The notes below the pieces were generated by a model. It had not been told where the DNA came from. It ran no database searches and saw nothing but the letters and a program-made list of their open reading frames with translations. A DNA stretch of 64,000 nucleotides, from the NCBI RefSeq assembly GCF_014898815.1, contig NW_026515410.1, positions 1 to 64,000 of the forward strand, read 5' to 3'. Shown one piece after another: positions 39,543-52,000 of the stretch. The stretch comes from Panonychus citri. Lineage: Eukaryota > Arthropoda > Arachnida > Trombidiformes > Tetranychidae. Made by a program: the position numbers and the translations under genes. The stretch's first letter is position 1. Each line of letters begins with the position of its first letter.

Positions 39543-42360
39543 GATTACAATTCTCATCTCTTTTGTCTCTCACTTGATTGTCGTTGAATAGTTTTTTTTC
39601 TAAACAATGAATTTTATCTTCAACTTGAAATGATTATCATCATGAAATCATATCATCATTATAGTAATTTTGGTCCAAAATACTGACCGAAAGTAGCCAA
39701 TGTTTGTATTTGTCCATCAAAGCTTCAAATTGTGATTTTTTTCTCGTCTTCTCTTTGAGATGAAACTTTGAATCATTTTCCTTTCCATTGTCCAAGTCCT
39801 TTTGATGGAGCTTAACTAAAGGATCATTTTCCACTTCCACCCTACAGGAAAAAACGACCAACCTTTTCCTGTCCAATCAACTCCCCAGGTAACATGATAT
39901 TAAATTTTAAACCTTCAAGTCCATAAGATTGTAAGATTTTTGAGAACGAAGAAGAAGCAAAAAGTTGTTCAAGCTTGGATAACCTTGAAAAAAGACTGGG
40001 AGGAGAAAAGCTCCAAAAGTGTAATTCAAGTTAGAGATAATAATAGATTCCAAATTCAGACTCATAGCATCAGGGAGGATTCCAAGTTAAAAAGAGATAT
40101 CTAAAAGTTGAAATAATAGTTTTCCAATGGATTACAGTTTGTTAAATGTAAATGGAATATGCTGTTTAATGCAACTTTATCCACCATCATCATCATGGAA
40201 ATGATATCATATTATGATTGACCAATGGCCAGTGGATACTTAATACTTTTAGCCGATTCATATCAAAGTGAAAGGTTCTGGATGTTCATTATCATACAAT
40301 ATTCGTGTTCTCAATCAGCTAATGATTTTTATCCTAAATTGTAATTCAATCTCGTATCGTTATTATATCAATACCTTTATGTTGAATGAACTTTTCAAAA
40401 TAGAAATCCAATTCTGTAGCTTCACCTTAAATTCAAGAGAGTTTTAGTAAAACTCAGTATGGTGATGATGATGGAGAAAAATAATCAATCTGATTGGTTG
40501 AATTTAAATTTTCCAATCTGAATATATTATTTACTTTAACGATTGACAGACTTGTGATTGCAATTGAAATTAAACTTTTACACTTTGTATTTATCCTGCT
40601 AATTGTAATTGATCAAATGTCATGATCAATATGATGATTATCACGATCCAAATTTTCGAGTTGATTGTTAATACCAATTAAATCACTTGTATCATTGATT
40701 TGAAGTAACTTTCTGGTAACAATACAAAGTGGAAATTAAATTGACATCAATTGTAGATTAGAAAACAAGTTACAAACAATTACCCTTGAAATCAATTGAT
40801 TGTAATCAGTATGGTCATCACAATGTCCTCTCTCTCTCTCTCTCTCTTTCGTATGAATGAATCAATTATCCAATCAGAAGACTGGTCAGCTTTGTATTCA
40901 TTTTAATGAGATTATTTTTTCAATTCATCCGAATGATATTGACCATCATCATCATCATCATCAAATGTTAATCACTCACAATAAATAATGATTATTGATA
41001 AAACTGTTAATGAGATTTTTGTTACTATCAAATTGAATCTGATCCATTTTTTTTGTTCCTTGATTACTTGATTAATACTCTTGACCAGTACAAAGAGGAG
41101 TGATGACCATCGATTATAACCATTATCTAGGTTAAATCCAACTAGTTAAAAAAAAGGTCACCAAATACATCCCTATGATATTACATGATGTCAAAATAAT
41201 CTGTGTGACTAATATACTGATTATCTTGACTTGTATTATTAATAACTTGCAAAAGGTAATACCCATGTAATATTAATAATATTTGTGATAATTATCATGT
41301 AATCATGTTGATAGATGATCATTTTTATCACAGCACTTTCATGCTCATGTTGATTATGAGTATTACCATGTAGTTCATCACCATGTTGGCAGGGATAAAA
41401 ACTTCATCATTATTTACATTCAAATGAAAAGTTCACATGTAACAACAATAGCAACAAGAGAGTCTCTGGAACAACATGAACTTTTATACACATCAGTTCA
41501 GTCAAACTGAAATTTCAGTTTAGCTCAGCCCAAATTAATACGATATGTTACAAATCATTATTGAAAATACTTCCCATCTTAACGAGAAGGGAAAATCCTG
41601 TTATTTTATTCAGTAATATTGAAAATGTGATTCTTTGACTGATACTTATGGTGAATACAAATTCAAATTAATTGGTTGATACTAAAAGTTTGTAATTGCA
41701 ATTGAAAGTACATTTCGTTGCTTTTATATGGCAACTACTCTTTATAAGGGACTGATTGGATATACATGCTTGGGAATTAAATAGTTGAAATGGGAAAATT
41801 GCATATTTTCAGAGATTAAGATGCAACTGCTGATGATAATGATGAAGATAATTATTATCATCATTATGTTGATTATTATTATTGTAAGAGGAATAATAAT
41901 ATAATTGTAATTGTATGCATATTGAACTGTTGCCAGTGTATTTGAAGAGTAACAATTGATTTCTGTTGGTTGATTACTCATGTGCTTCAAGCATATTGCT
42001 GTGTGTGTATGTTTGTATTTTAAGCGTGAGTGGTAACATTAAATGTCAGGTTAAATTAGATGTATGAAAGATACAGGGTCTTATGGATGAGAAGATCACT
42101 TTTTATATGCAATTGATTGTGAAAAGATGTTGGCAATTAGGTTGAAAAAGGATGATGATGCTTGAGAAATAGAGAGAGAGAGGGAGAGTTGATATCATCC
42201 AAGGGAAATGTTTCAGTTGATGAGAATATAAAGATAGAAAGAGAATGAGAAAAAAAGGGAAAGAGTAAATTTCTGAATCATGGGAAGAAAGAGTGAGAAT
42301 GCTGAGAAAGACATGATGAGAAAGATGTAGAATTGATATTGCGTGTAGAATATATTTCTC

Positions 42361-42391
<31 letters not shown>

Positions 42392-43047
42392 TTCTCCCTA
42401 ATTTGCTGTTGATGTAATGATGAAGATGATGGAAGATATATAAAGTTATATTAATGAAGATGAGGAACGACAAAAGTTTCATATGCATGGTAACACCGAA
42501 AATCATAATGATGTGAATTCATTCAAGAGGTAAAATGATTATGTCTCTAGAATCACAATCAGAATCATTTGTAATCCGTTATATTTACATATTGTATTAC
42601 AAAAATAAGAGAACCCGAAACACAATTCTCTCAACTTTTGAAACTTTTTCTCCTTCTCTAACATATTAATACTTTTACTTTATCGAATCTGTTGGAGGCA
42701 AGAAAAAGTTCTAAAATAAATTTACCACTTAATGGAAATCTAATTGAAAGATTATTATTTTTCTTTCTTAATCAGATTGATTTTATAATCATATTACCAT
42801 TGATTCTGTTTATTGTTCCGAAGTTTATTATTATTATTATTATATTACAAGTTTTTTAATGAAAAACTTTTTTTCTATGATTTAGAATATGATCTGATTT
42901 GATCTTAAGAGAATTAAATTCGATAAAATAAATCACTTTTAAAATTAGCAAATTAGTTATCATTTTATTCAAGAACACAACTGAAATTACCTCATGTTAC
43001 TACTTTTTCATCATGATTATTTTGTCAACCCACCGGTGGGTTGACAC

Positions 43048-43092
<45 letters not shown>

Positions 43093-46000
43093 AAAAAAAT
43101 ATAATCACCAGAATGAATAGTTTATCATCTTTATCACCCAAGGCATTAACACTTTTCCCCCTCTTTTATCATCATGATCTCATCATGATAATCATCATGA
43201 GTCAATAAGGTTCAAGTTTTCTGGATGACGAAACTGCAAACAACAACAACACATACAATAACAGGGAGGGAATATTATTTGATAACACTCGAAGCTATTT
43301 CCTGATTATTTCAATCAGATGAAAATCTCACCTACAAATAATAATAATAAGCAAATGATTTGATTACAAATTAACCCAACATCTGATTATCCTTTTAGTT
43401 GATTCTCTGTTGATTCAGTTTCATGTCTAAACAGTTAATCAAATACAATCTCTTCCAGGAGGATATTTCACTTTCTCTTTTTCTTTCTTTCTTTCTTTCT
43501 TTTCATCTTCTATTTATCTTTTTCTTCATTCAACTATTGATTTTGACCATTGGTCACTCAAAGAATCGAATGATTAGACAAAAGGTAAATATTTTCAGTA
43601 GAATAAAATTGAATGAAGCTTAAAAAGAAGAGGAAGAAAAAAATTCTGAAAGATAATGAATTATAATCCAAGATGCCCAATCAACAGTGTAATTTTTGAG
43701 GAGCCGATTTGATTTAGTTTTGATTCAGTACTGAATCAACTCATTGATTCAAAACTGATTCAACAACAATCAATTTTTAGAATTGATTCAAAATTAGTCA
43801 AAAAAATGAAAGAGAAAGGAATAAAAATCCAAAAGCTGAAAACAAGAGCATGAATCATCTCAAAAGATTCGTTAAGCCAAAGTCAAGCTGAATAAAGCTT
43901 CTTTCAAAGAAAAGAGAAAGCGAAATGTAAAAATCGAATTTGAATTTATTCTATTCAGAAATCAAGAAAATTCATCATATTGAATTATGAATATGGATAT
44001 TATTCTTTAGAATTTCGAGCATAACAAGTGGTGAAATTGATTGTAATCAGAGAAAAAGAGAAATTATCGATAAGAAAAACTGTTGAATTTGTGGGATAAA
44101 TATAAAGATACCAGAAATTTTGGTTAAGCTTGAATATATGAAGAAAAATCAAAGAAAAATATCATAATGAATGATCGTGAAAAATGGTAAGAAAAATATT
44201 AAATTTCCATTTCTTTCACTTCTTGGGAATAATCCATTTCTTCAAATTGGCCTTTTTGATCAAATTCATCAAATTTGTAATTGAAAAAAACTTCATCATC
44301 ACTATCTTCACTGTCCTTTTTTTGTCGATAACAATTTGGTGTTGAAAATCTTGTTGTTGTTGAGAAAGATCTTGTTGTTGTTGAGAATAAGCTTGTTGTT
44401 GTTGATGTTGATGTTGATGAAAATCTTGTTGATGATGTTGATGAAAATCTTGTTGTTGAGGACGATGAGAATCTTGTTGCTGAGGATGATAAGAATCTTG
44501 TTGATATTGTTGTTGTTGGAGAGGAAAATCATTTTCGACGGGAATTGGACACCAGTTGATTTTGATTGTTGTTTTTGTTTCAATATTTACGCTAAATCCT
44601 TGTGATGAGAAAATAAAAGAAATAGATTTTAGTCGACCAATTCAAATATAATAAAATTATATTCGAAACGAATATTATGATTAGACTTACCGTAATTTTG
44701 ATAAATTTCTTGATCTTGAGATTCCATTTTGAGATAAAAAAGATAAATTTCTAAACACAAAGAGAAGAAAAGAAAAGAAAAAGATAAATTTAAAATGTAA
44801 ACAGAATGAGAAAATCATATGGAAAGCTTACCTTAAGAATAAATTGATGTTCTTTTTCAGTGATTAATCCAGTGAATTTAAATATTTTTTAGAAAGGGTT
44901 TAATGATGAAGTCTTTAGAATATTTGAAAAAGAAAGTTGTTGATTGAATAAAGATACACTTGGAAATATCACTATCAATATCGATGCAATCGAGATGACG
45001 ACGATCTGATTCAGTTACTTCGTAGATGTGATCTAAACTGAATGAAAAATAGCCACTGAACCCTTGAAAAGCCAAATGAACGCGTTTAGAGGTAAAAAGC
45101 TGACAGAGAAAAAGAGTTTTTTCTCTAAATCCAACAATGGCTTTTATTCGGTAAAATTTTTCTCCAACACAAATAATGGAATCATTTCTCTGTTTGTCTT
45201 GACAATATTCAGCGATTGAATATCTTATTCCACACTTCGAGATTGATTTGTAATGAGATATTTGATTATTCACTAATCCAATTGGATCCAATTGATTTTC
45301 TATTGATTCGAAAATTAAATTTTTCATCGAATCGGAAATTGATCTGAAAGGAATTTTTTTAATCTCACTGTTTTTTTCGCACAATCCAAAGTTTCTTTTT
45401 TCTTTATGATTCAGCTGCCAATTTTTGAGTTTCACTTCACAAAGCTCTGAGAATTTCAAATCATTCAGAAAAACTCTAAGCAAAGACGGTCCGATATGAG
45501 AATATCGTCGAACTTTATGTTTGAGTTTACCCATGTGATCTTCAAGAGGGTATGATGATACACTAGCACTTGGTCCAAGGTTGCGAAGAGATTTAGATAA
45601 ATGAGAAAGAATATGAAGGTTGTACGAAAGAAATCGAGTTCCAAAAAGAGTAGCAGTCCCAATTTGATATTCTTCCACTAGATTATCCATTTCGTCGATA
45701 ATTGCCTGATTAACTGGTCCAATGTGAGATAAGTAATATATTCTACAGAGACAAGATATGTAGTTTATAACACTTTTCTTAAGCAGGCCTCTCACAGAAG
45801 AGAAGAAAAAGTAAGATAGAAAAGAATCATATTCAGAACTTTTCCATAGTCTTATTTCATCCATTCCTCTTACAATTCTTGCTGATTCGGACGGGACTTT
45901 GATACTTGTTAATCTTTCAGCAATTGAGGACATGAATCTATTAAGATTTATTTCTCTTTCAAATATACTGGTATTATTTCCAAGAATTCCTTTGATCACG

Positions 46001-49000
46001 AAATTTCGAAAAACACCTAAACTTATACAGTGCATTGGCTCTACACTTACTCCATCCACAATATCAAAGTCTAATAGATTTAGCAACGGTGAAACACCAG
46101 CAATACCTTTGAATCTTGGATTGAATTGAATATGATTCTGATTTTGATTCTCTTCTCTTTGCGCTTTGTAATGAAAAAAATCTTCTTTTTTTCTACTCAG
46201 ATCATTAAGTTCAGCGCGAGTAGAATTTGCGTAGAGGCGAGCTCCATTAGCAGTTGTCGCTTGTATAAGACACCAGTCACAACCATTCACATGGTTGTAC
46301 TGTCGGACATTTCTCAGGTAGGCTTTCATTGGAGCATCTGCTATCAAAGCAATCAAATGACAAGAAACCTTTCTAGATCTTTTTCCATTTATATCAATTT
46401 CCATGGGATCCGTTGATAATGATCTTATTTCGGTACAGATTGGGGTTAAAAAACTTTCAACGGTTGGTTTCTTCTTCCCAACATAAAGGCCAACAAGGAA
46501 AAAGAACTTTCTCCTTTCTTTTCTTCTCAACTCGTTAATTGAAATAAAAATTGACAGAATTTTTATGCTTGAACTGCCAGAACAACCCACTTCATCTGAG
46601 TGTAAGGTCATGGTCAATTTTTCGCAGGAACTTTCAGATGATTTGATTCTTCTCGCGAGATCAGCATTTGATACATCATCTGGTTCATATGGATCTATTT
46701 TACTTTCTTGCCATGCGGTACAAGGTATAGATGGTAGAAACTTTTCAAGCTGAACACGGAGAGGGAGATGAATGAAATAATCATCTTTATTCATGTTTAC
46801 GCGAAATTGATCCCCTTCACAGTCGAAATATTCCTGGTCTTTCGATAACCCTGAAAATGGTCCATGAGAATGTTTTCTAGGGCACAAAACGTAAACATGA
46901 ATGATATTTTCTTTAGCTTGACGATCCCAAAAGTGTCTTATACTTGGAAAAGTAACTGGTTCAGATGAGAAACGATTATTAGTTGTGTTGAAAAGATTGA
47001 TAACTATTTCAGCAGCATGTAAATTTAAACCAGCGTGACTCAAAATGGTAACAAACACAGCTTCAAAATACTCTTTTGATCTTGGAATAAGATAATTTTC
47101 ACTATCTTCTATTTCACTTCCGTTGGTTGAAGGGTCACTCTCAATGTCATTTGAAACAAAAGATGAAGTAATTTGTGATGAATGTGATGATTCTAATGAA
47201 GAATCATTATCAGGTAAATTATCAATGTAATTTTGTTGATTTAAATGATGATAACGACGTTTCCGCCGATAAAGATGTTGAAGAGATAAATTTCCACTAA
47301 TCATCACTAACAAAATACAAATTAATCAAAAATTTCACCACAACAATTTAAATAAAAGGTTAATTTATTTTAATTAAATGATTTGAAGTAAATCACCAGA
47401 GTAAAACATGTGGAGATAAAACTCTTATCTTATGTTGGTTACTAAGAAATTGATTCGTCACGTTGCCATGGTGATAATCAAAAAATTCTTTTTCGACCAA
47501 TTAGCTTGTTCTTTTTAAAAATTTATTCTATTCTCTTATCTCCTTGGTAACAAGTGTTTCCGCATTAATTCAAACTCATTTCATTTTTACATTTTTGTTT
47601 TTACTCAAAAACAATTGTTTCTTTTATTTTTTGAATATTTTTTTCTTGTTAATTGTTTTATTTTACCGAATGTGAACAATTTCGTGTATTCTTTTGATGG
47701 AAGAAAGATCAAAACGCCGAAAATCAACAGTTAAATTTCAAAAAAGTTCAAGACAATCTCAGAGTAATTTGATTCATAATCAAACCACATTAGTTGGAAG
47801 TTACATGAGTCTCATGGAGAATCAAAAGCTAGTGGTTGCCGTTCTACGGTACAAAACAAATGATGGTTCTAAGATCAAATTACCAGTTTTGTTCAAAGTG
47901 TCTTCTGAACAAATTCCCAAAGATCTTCGTCTTCTTGAAATTCATCGAGATAATCTCATTTATATTGAGATTGATGGTTGTAAGCCCTTAGCCGCAATGA
48001 TCGTATCAGTCGGTGGTAAGTTTATTAAAGATTTTTCCTCAATTCATGGTAATAATTATCTTTTTCTTTCAATTCTAGATGACTCAGTTCAACTATCTGA
48101 AATTTATCAGACTTTTATAAATAAAGAGTTGAAATCTAATCCATCATCCGCTGAGAAAAAAATCTCGAATTGGTTAATTGTCGATAATATTTCTATTTCA
48201 AAATTTGAATCTCAAAGATTACCCATAACAAGTGAAGAAGATCTTACTGAAGTCAAAAAAAGGATTGAAACGCTGAATAGTCAAGTGAAAAATCAATCAA
48301 AAATATGTCAAGATCCTCAACCATCCACAAGTGCTCAATCTGATCTGATTCAAGATGATCTTTTTGCTGACGATGACGAAGATGATTATTTCGATGAATC
48401 AAATTCAGATGTGTCTCATTCACTCATACCTGATCAACTGAAAGAGAACGATTTTATGGACAATTTACAAAAGTTGAAAAGTCTCAATTCTACTGAGGTG
48501 GAATCACCTCAAGATATAAAACTGATTATTGACAAAGTCATTGATACTTTTGAATCAGTTTTTTATTCAAAAGAAATGAAAGATCAACAGGAAAAAAACA
48601 TTATTCAAGTTGAAAAGAATCCTGGTGAGGTTCGATATATTCCTGAAGAAGATAAAACTTATTCGAGTGGTCAAACAACAATGATTGAAGGTATTCTACC
48701 AGTGTATACTAACAAATACAAAGCTGCGATCTCATCAAAATCAGAATATCAACCAGCTGCAATCATTACGAATATTATTCGATTCGCTTTTCCTAAGCAT
48801 TGGCTAGTTGGAGTTACAGTTAAAGGCGCTGGTGGAAGAAAATCTCTCATTTCTATTTGGAATCATCAAAATCCATTGGCTAATCCTGGCGAAGGTCAAT
48901 TCAAAAATGGCTTAGGAGAGAAAAGACTACGAGCTTTAATTGGTAAGAAAAAGTATTGATTTCTAGTGAATTTTTTCTAATTCTATTTTCCAAATTGATG

Positions 49001-52000
49001 TACAGATCATGTGGTACGAAAAGGAAAATTCAAAAAATATGACAAAGCAACAGAAAAGTTTCTTGTTGGCTGTCTCGCTAAGGCGATGCATTCGTGTAGA
49101 CCAAAGCCTAACTTTCTCAGCTCAGCTATCAATCTTGATGATATTTCTGATCCTGATTCGGATATCGATTCAGAAATTTATCATTTGGATATTCAAAAGA
49201 AAGATGGTTCCAAAGTGATTAATCGATCCCATCAAGCGCTGAGAGTAGTAACCAGAAGGTCTTCACGCTCTCAAAAACAGGGAAATTCACCTCGTGAAAA
49301 AGAATCAGTTCAGGAAAAAGTGCCAAAAGTAACGTCAACAGAAACGAATCATTCCAAAGGAACACTTTCAACTTGCATTGAAAAACTACCTGACCATCAA
49401 GGTAAACAAAAAATTATTCCTCTACATGCAGATCCTAACCCTCCAATAAATCTTTTCGAATCAGAAAATGAAGATGAATCTACATCAGGCTGTGAGAACG
49501 AAAATCAAACAGATGTTAGTGAGAAAAATGGATCAAGATCAGCAGAAATAATTGAAGTTGATATGGGAAATTCAAGAGAGAGTGAAGAGCCTGAAAACAA
49601 TGTTGAACCGATTTTGCCCAGTTTAAATCCAGGCTCAGATGGCAAAGTTTCAAATATTGTATCTGATTCTGAGAAAAATTCTCCAGCTGAATCTGATTCA
49701 CTTCAAACATTGGATGTGTCAATAAATGATTCTGGAAATCATTCAATCTCACCTGAAGATGGGAGTCTCGAAGAAAATACAAATATACCAACAGCTGGAG
49801 AGAATACGGTTAACGATCCTATTCATGATGAATCGGATGGTGATTCATCTCAAATCGGAAGAAAAAGAACCAAAAATAGTGATAATGTGACAAAAAAACA
49901 AAGATCTGATGTCGGTGATGCTATTCCGCTTACTCAAGCTATTCCTGAAATAATTTCAGAAGAATCGATTGATTGCGATGATATTACGGAAGAAGATCGT
50001 GTAATTTTGGCCAAACTCAAATCAAAGGGTGTTTTGAGTAAATTCTTCAACCGATTGGCCAACAATTGAAATGTTGAGTAACTTTCAAATATTTTCCTAT
50101 TATTCAGTACAAATTTTTCAATATTGAATTACTTAAACTCTCGATTTTTATCAAAATCGAAAGGAAAGTAAATCACAAATAACAATCGAATTGTATCAAA
50201 AGTACAATTATTTTTCTTTTTCAATTTTCTAAAATTTTTTCGATTAATCAATTTACATTTACAATTTTGTCTAAAGAAACTCGATCATTTTAATTTGCTT
50301 TTACCCAATTTTTTGTGCACAGATCTTGTGAAATAGATCTTTTACAGAAATGCTTTTTGTAGCTTTTAGGGAAAAGCATCTTTGATTGATTTCTTTCCCA
50401 TGTTTAATCTCGAATCAAAATAAACGATTTTGATCAATATCCGTTTCCTTTTGTGATTTATAAAAACAATTCTTCTTTGCTACTTGCATTCATTTTGATC
50501 ATAATTGCAAGTCTGTTAACTGTGTTAATCATTCAGAATGAGTTCACAACGTGTTTATAAAGCCGTGAATCCTGAAAAGATTCGTAGATGCTTTACTCAG
50601 CCAATGATGAATTTATCTAGAGGCGAGTCAAATAATTCATCCAAAGTATCTCCATTCAGTGATAAAGAAAAGTTTCTTTTCAGTGATCCAGATAAAACAT
50701 CAAGTAAAAGAAAAAGTTCATCAGATAATGAAAAATTATCTAAATCAAAATATAAACTTGTAATTGTGCTTCCTCTGATTTTAGACAGAGATTGTGTTCC
50801 CTCAAAGCAGCCCTTTTCGTTTCAGATTGATGAAAATCAGCTTTCTGAATTTGGATTCGATTTGCCATTCAAAGCTTTTTTCGATGAGAAAAGGAATTAT
50901 TTCATTTTCAACATCTGTGAGCAAAAACTAACCATACAGATAATTGCGATTGCTGGTGAGTTGAATCAGATCTTATTTTGAATTTCAATTAACTGATTTT
51001 CTTTCTCTAGATAACAAATCTGATCTACTTAAATGCTTCCAAAGCAACGTAAGACAGAATCCGATGTGGAAGAATTTGAAAAAGATCTTTTCTAATTGGA
51101 ATTTAAAAGTTAAACTTCAATATGCTCCACTCACTGAGGAAGAAGATGCTCCAGTTCAACATGTTCTTGGTCCAAAGATAATTGCAAATATTATGAGCGA
51201 GTTCAAGCGTGATGTTAATTTGGGTGCTGAAAAACAAATTCAAATCAAAAAAACAAGAACTGAAGGTGAAAAGAATATTTTTCCCGAAGTCACCGAAAAG
51301 AGTCCATCGATTTTGAAAACCTCCAGTAAACAAACAACAAGTGAAAAGCCTAAAGGATTGTTGATGGACTCAGATGAATGTGAAACGGACATTGAAAATG
51401 ATCCCTGTAGTAATGTCGATGAAAATGTTCAAAGAGACGAGAATATGAAAAGTAAAAGAACTAAATCAAATGACCAGATTGTACAAGATTTAGATAAAAA
51501 ATTGAATGCTCTCGCTTCATCTACATCAAGGCTTTCTGATAATGATATTCTTGGATCGACGATAAAAACCACAGTGGAAATAATCCAAGAAATATATCAA
51601 AAGTTAATGAAAGTGGAGCAAGAGCCAAATACAATCGTGCATAAAGTTCCTGTGAAAGATGATACATATAAAATACGAAAAAAGGTAAAGAAAATACTTT
51701 TCCAAAATCTTTACTGAGTTTTTTTCTCTTGTTTTTCCTTTATTCAGAATTGGATCTTTTTGGAGGGTAAAGTTCAATTAGAATTAGATAAATATGAAAG
51801 CGCTTTGTGTAAATCAAAGCCTAATAATCCTTCATCTTTGGGCTACCAGCTAGTGAAAACAGCTTTTCCTGAAAGTTACATAAAAAATGTAACAATTGGG
51901 AAAAAATTCCTAACTGAAAATGAGCTTGCAAAGTTTCGTGATAACTTTCGTGATGAAAAAGTACCTTTGGTTTATGCCTGGAGTTTTAAAGATCCTTTCA

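Larger units (their letters stand above)
38409..43672 (+). other. CUB/LDLa gene intron 3, part left of the transposon
   Basis: Non-coding; (CT)n at 39495-39541, the palindrome at 43023 and (GA)n at 43051-43089. Candidate splice pairs near 39846-39890 give no CUB-like sequence. Confidence 0.55.

Noticed and set aside
39847..39890. Extra CUB-gene exon
   Set aside because: Good splice-like ends but no CUB sequence, and 38408 already joins 53500 in phase.
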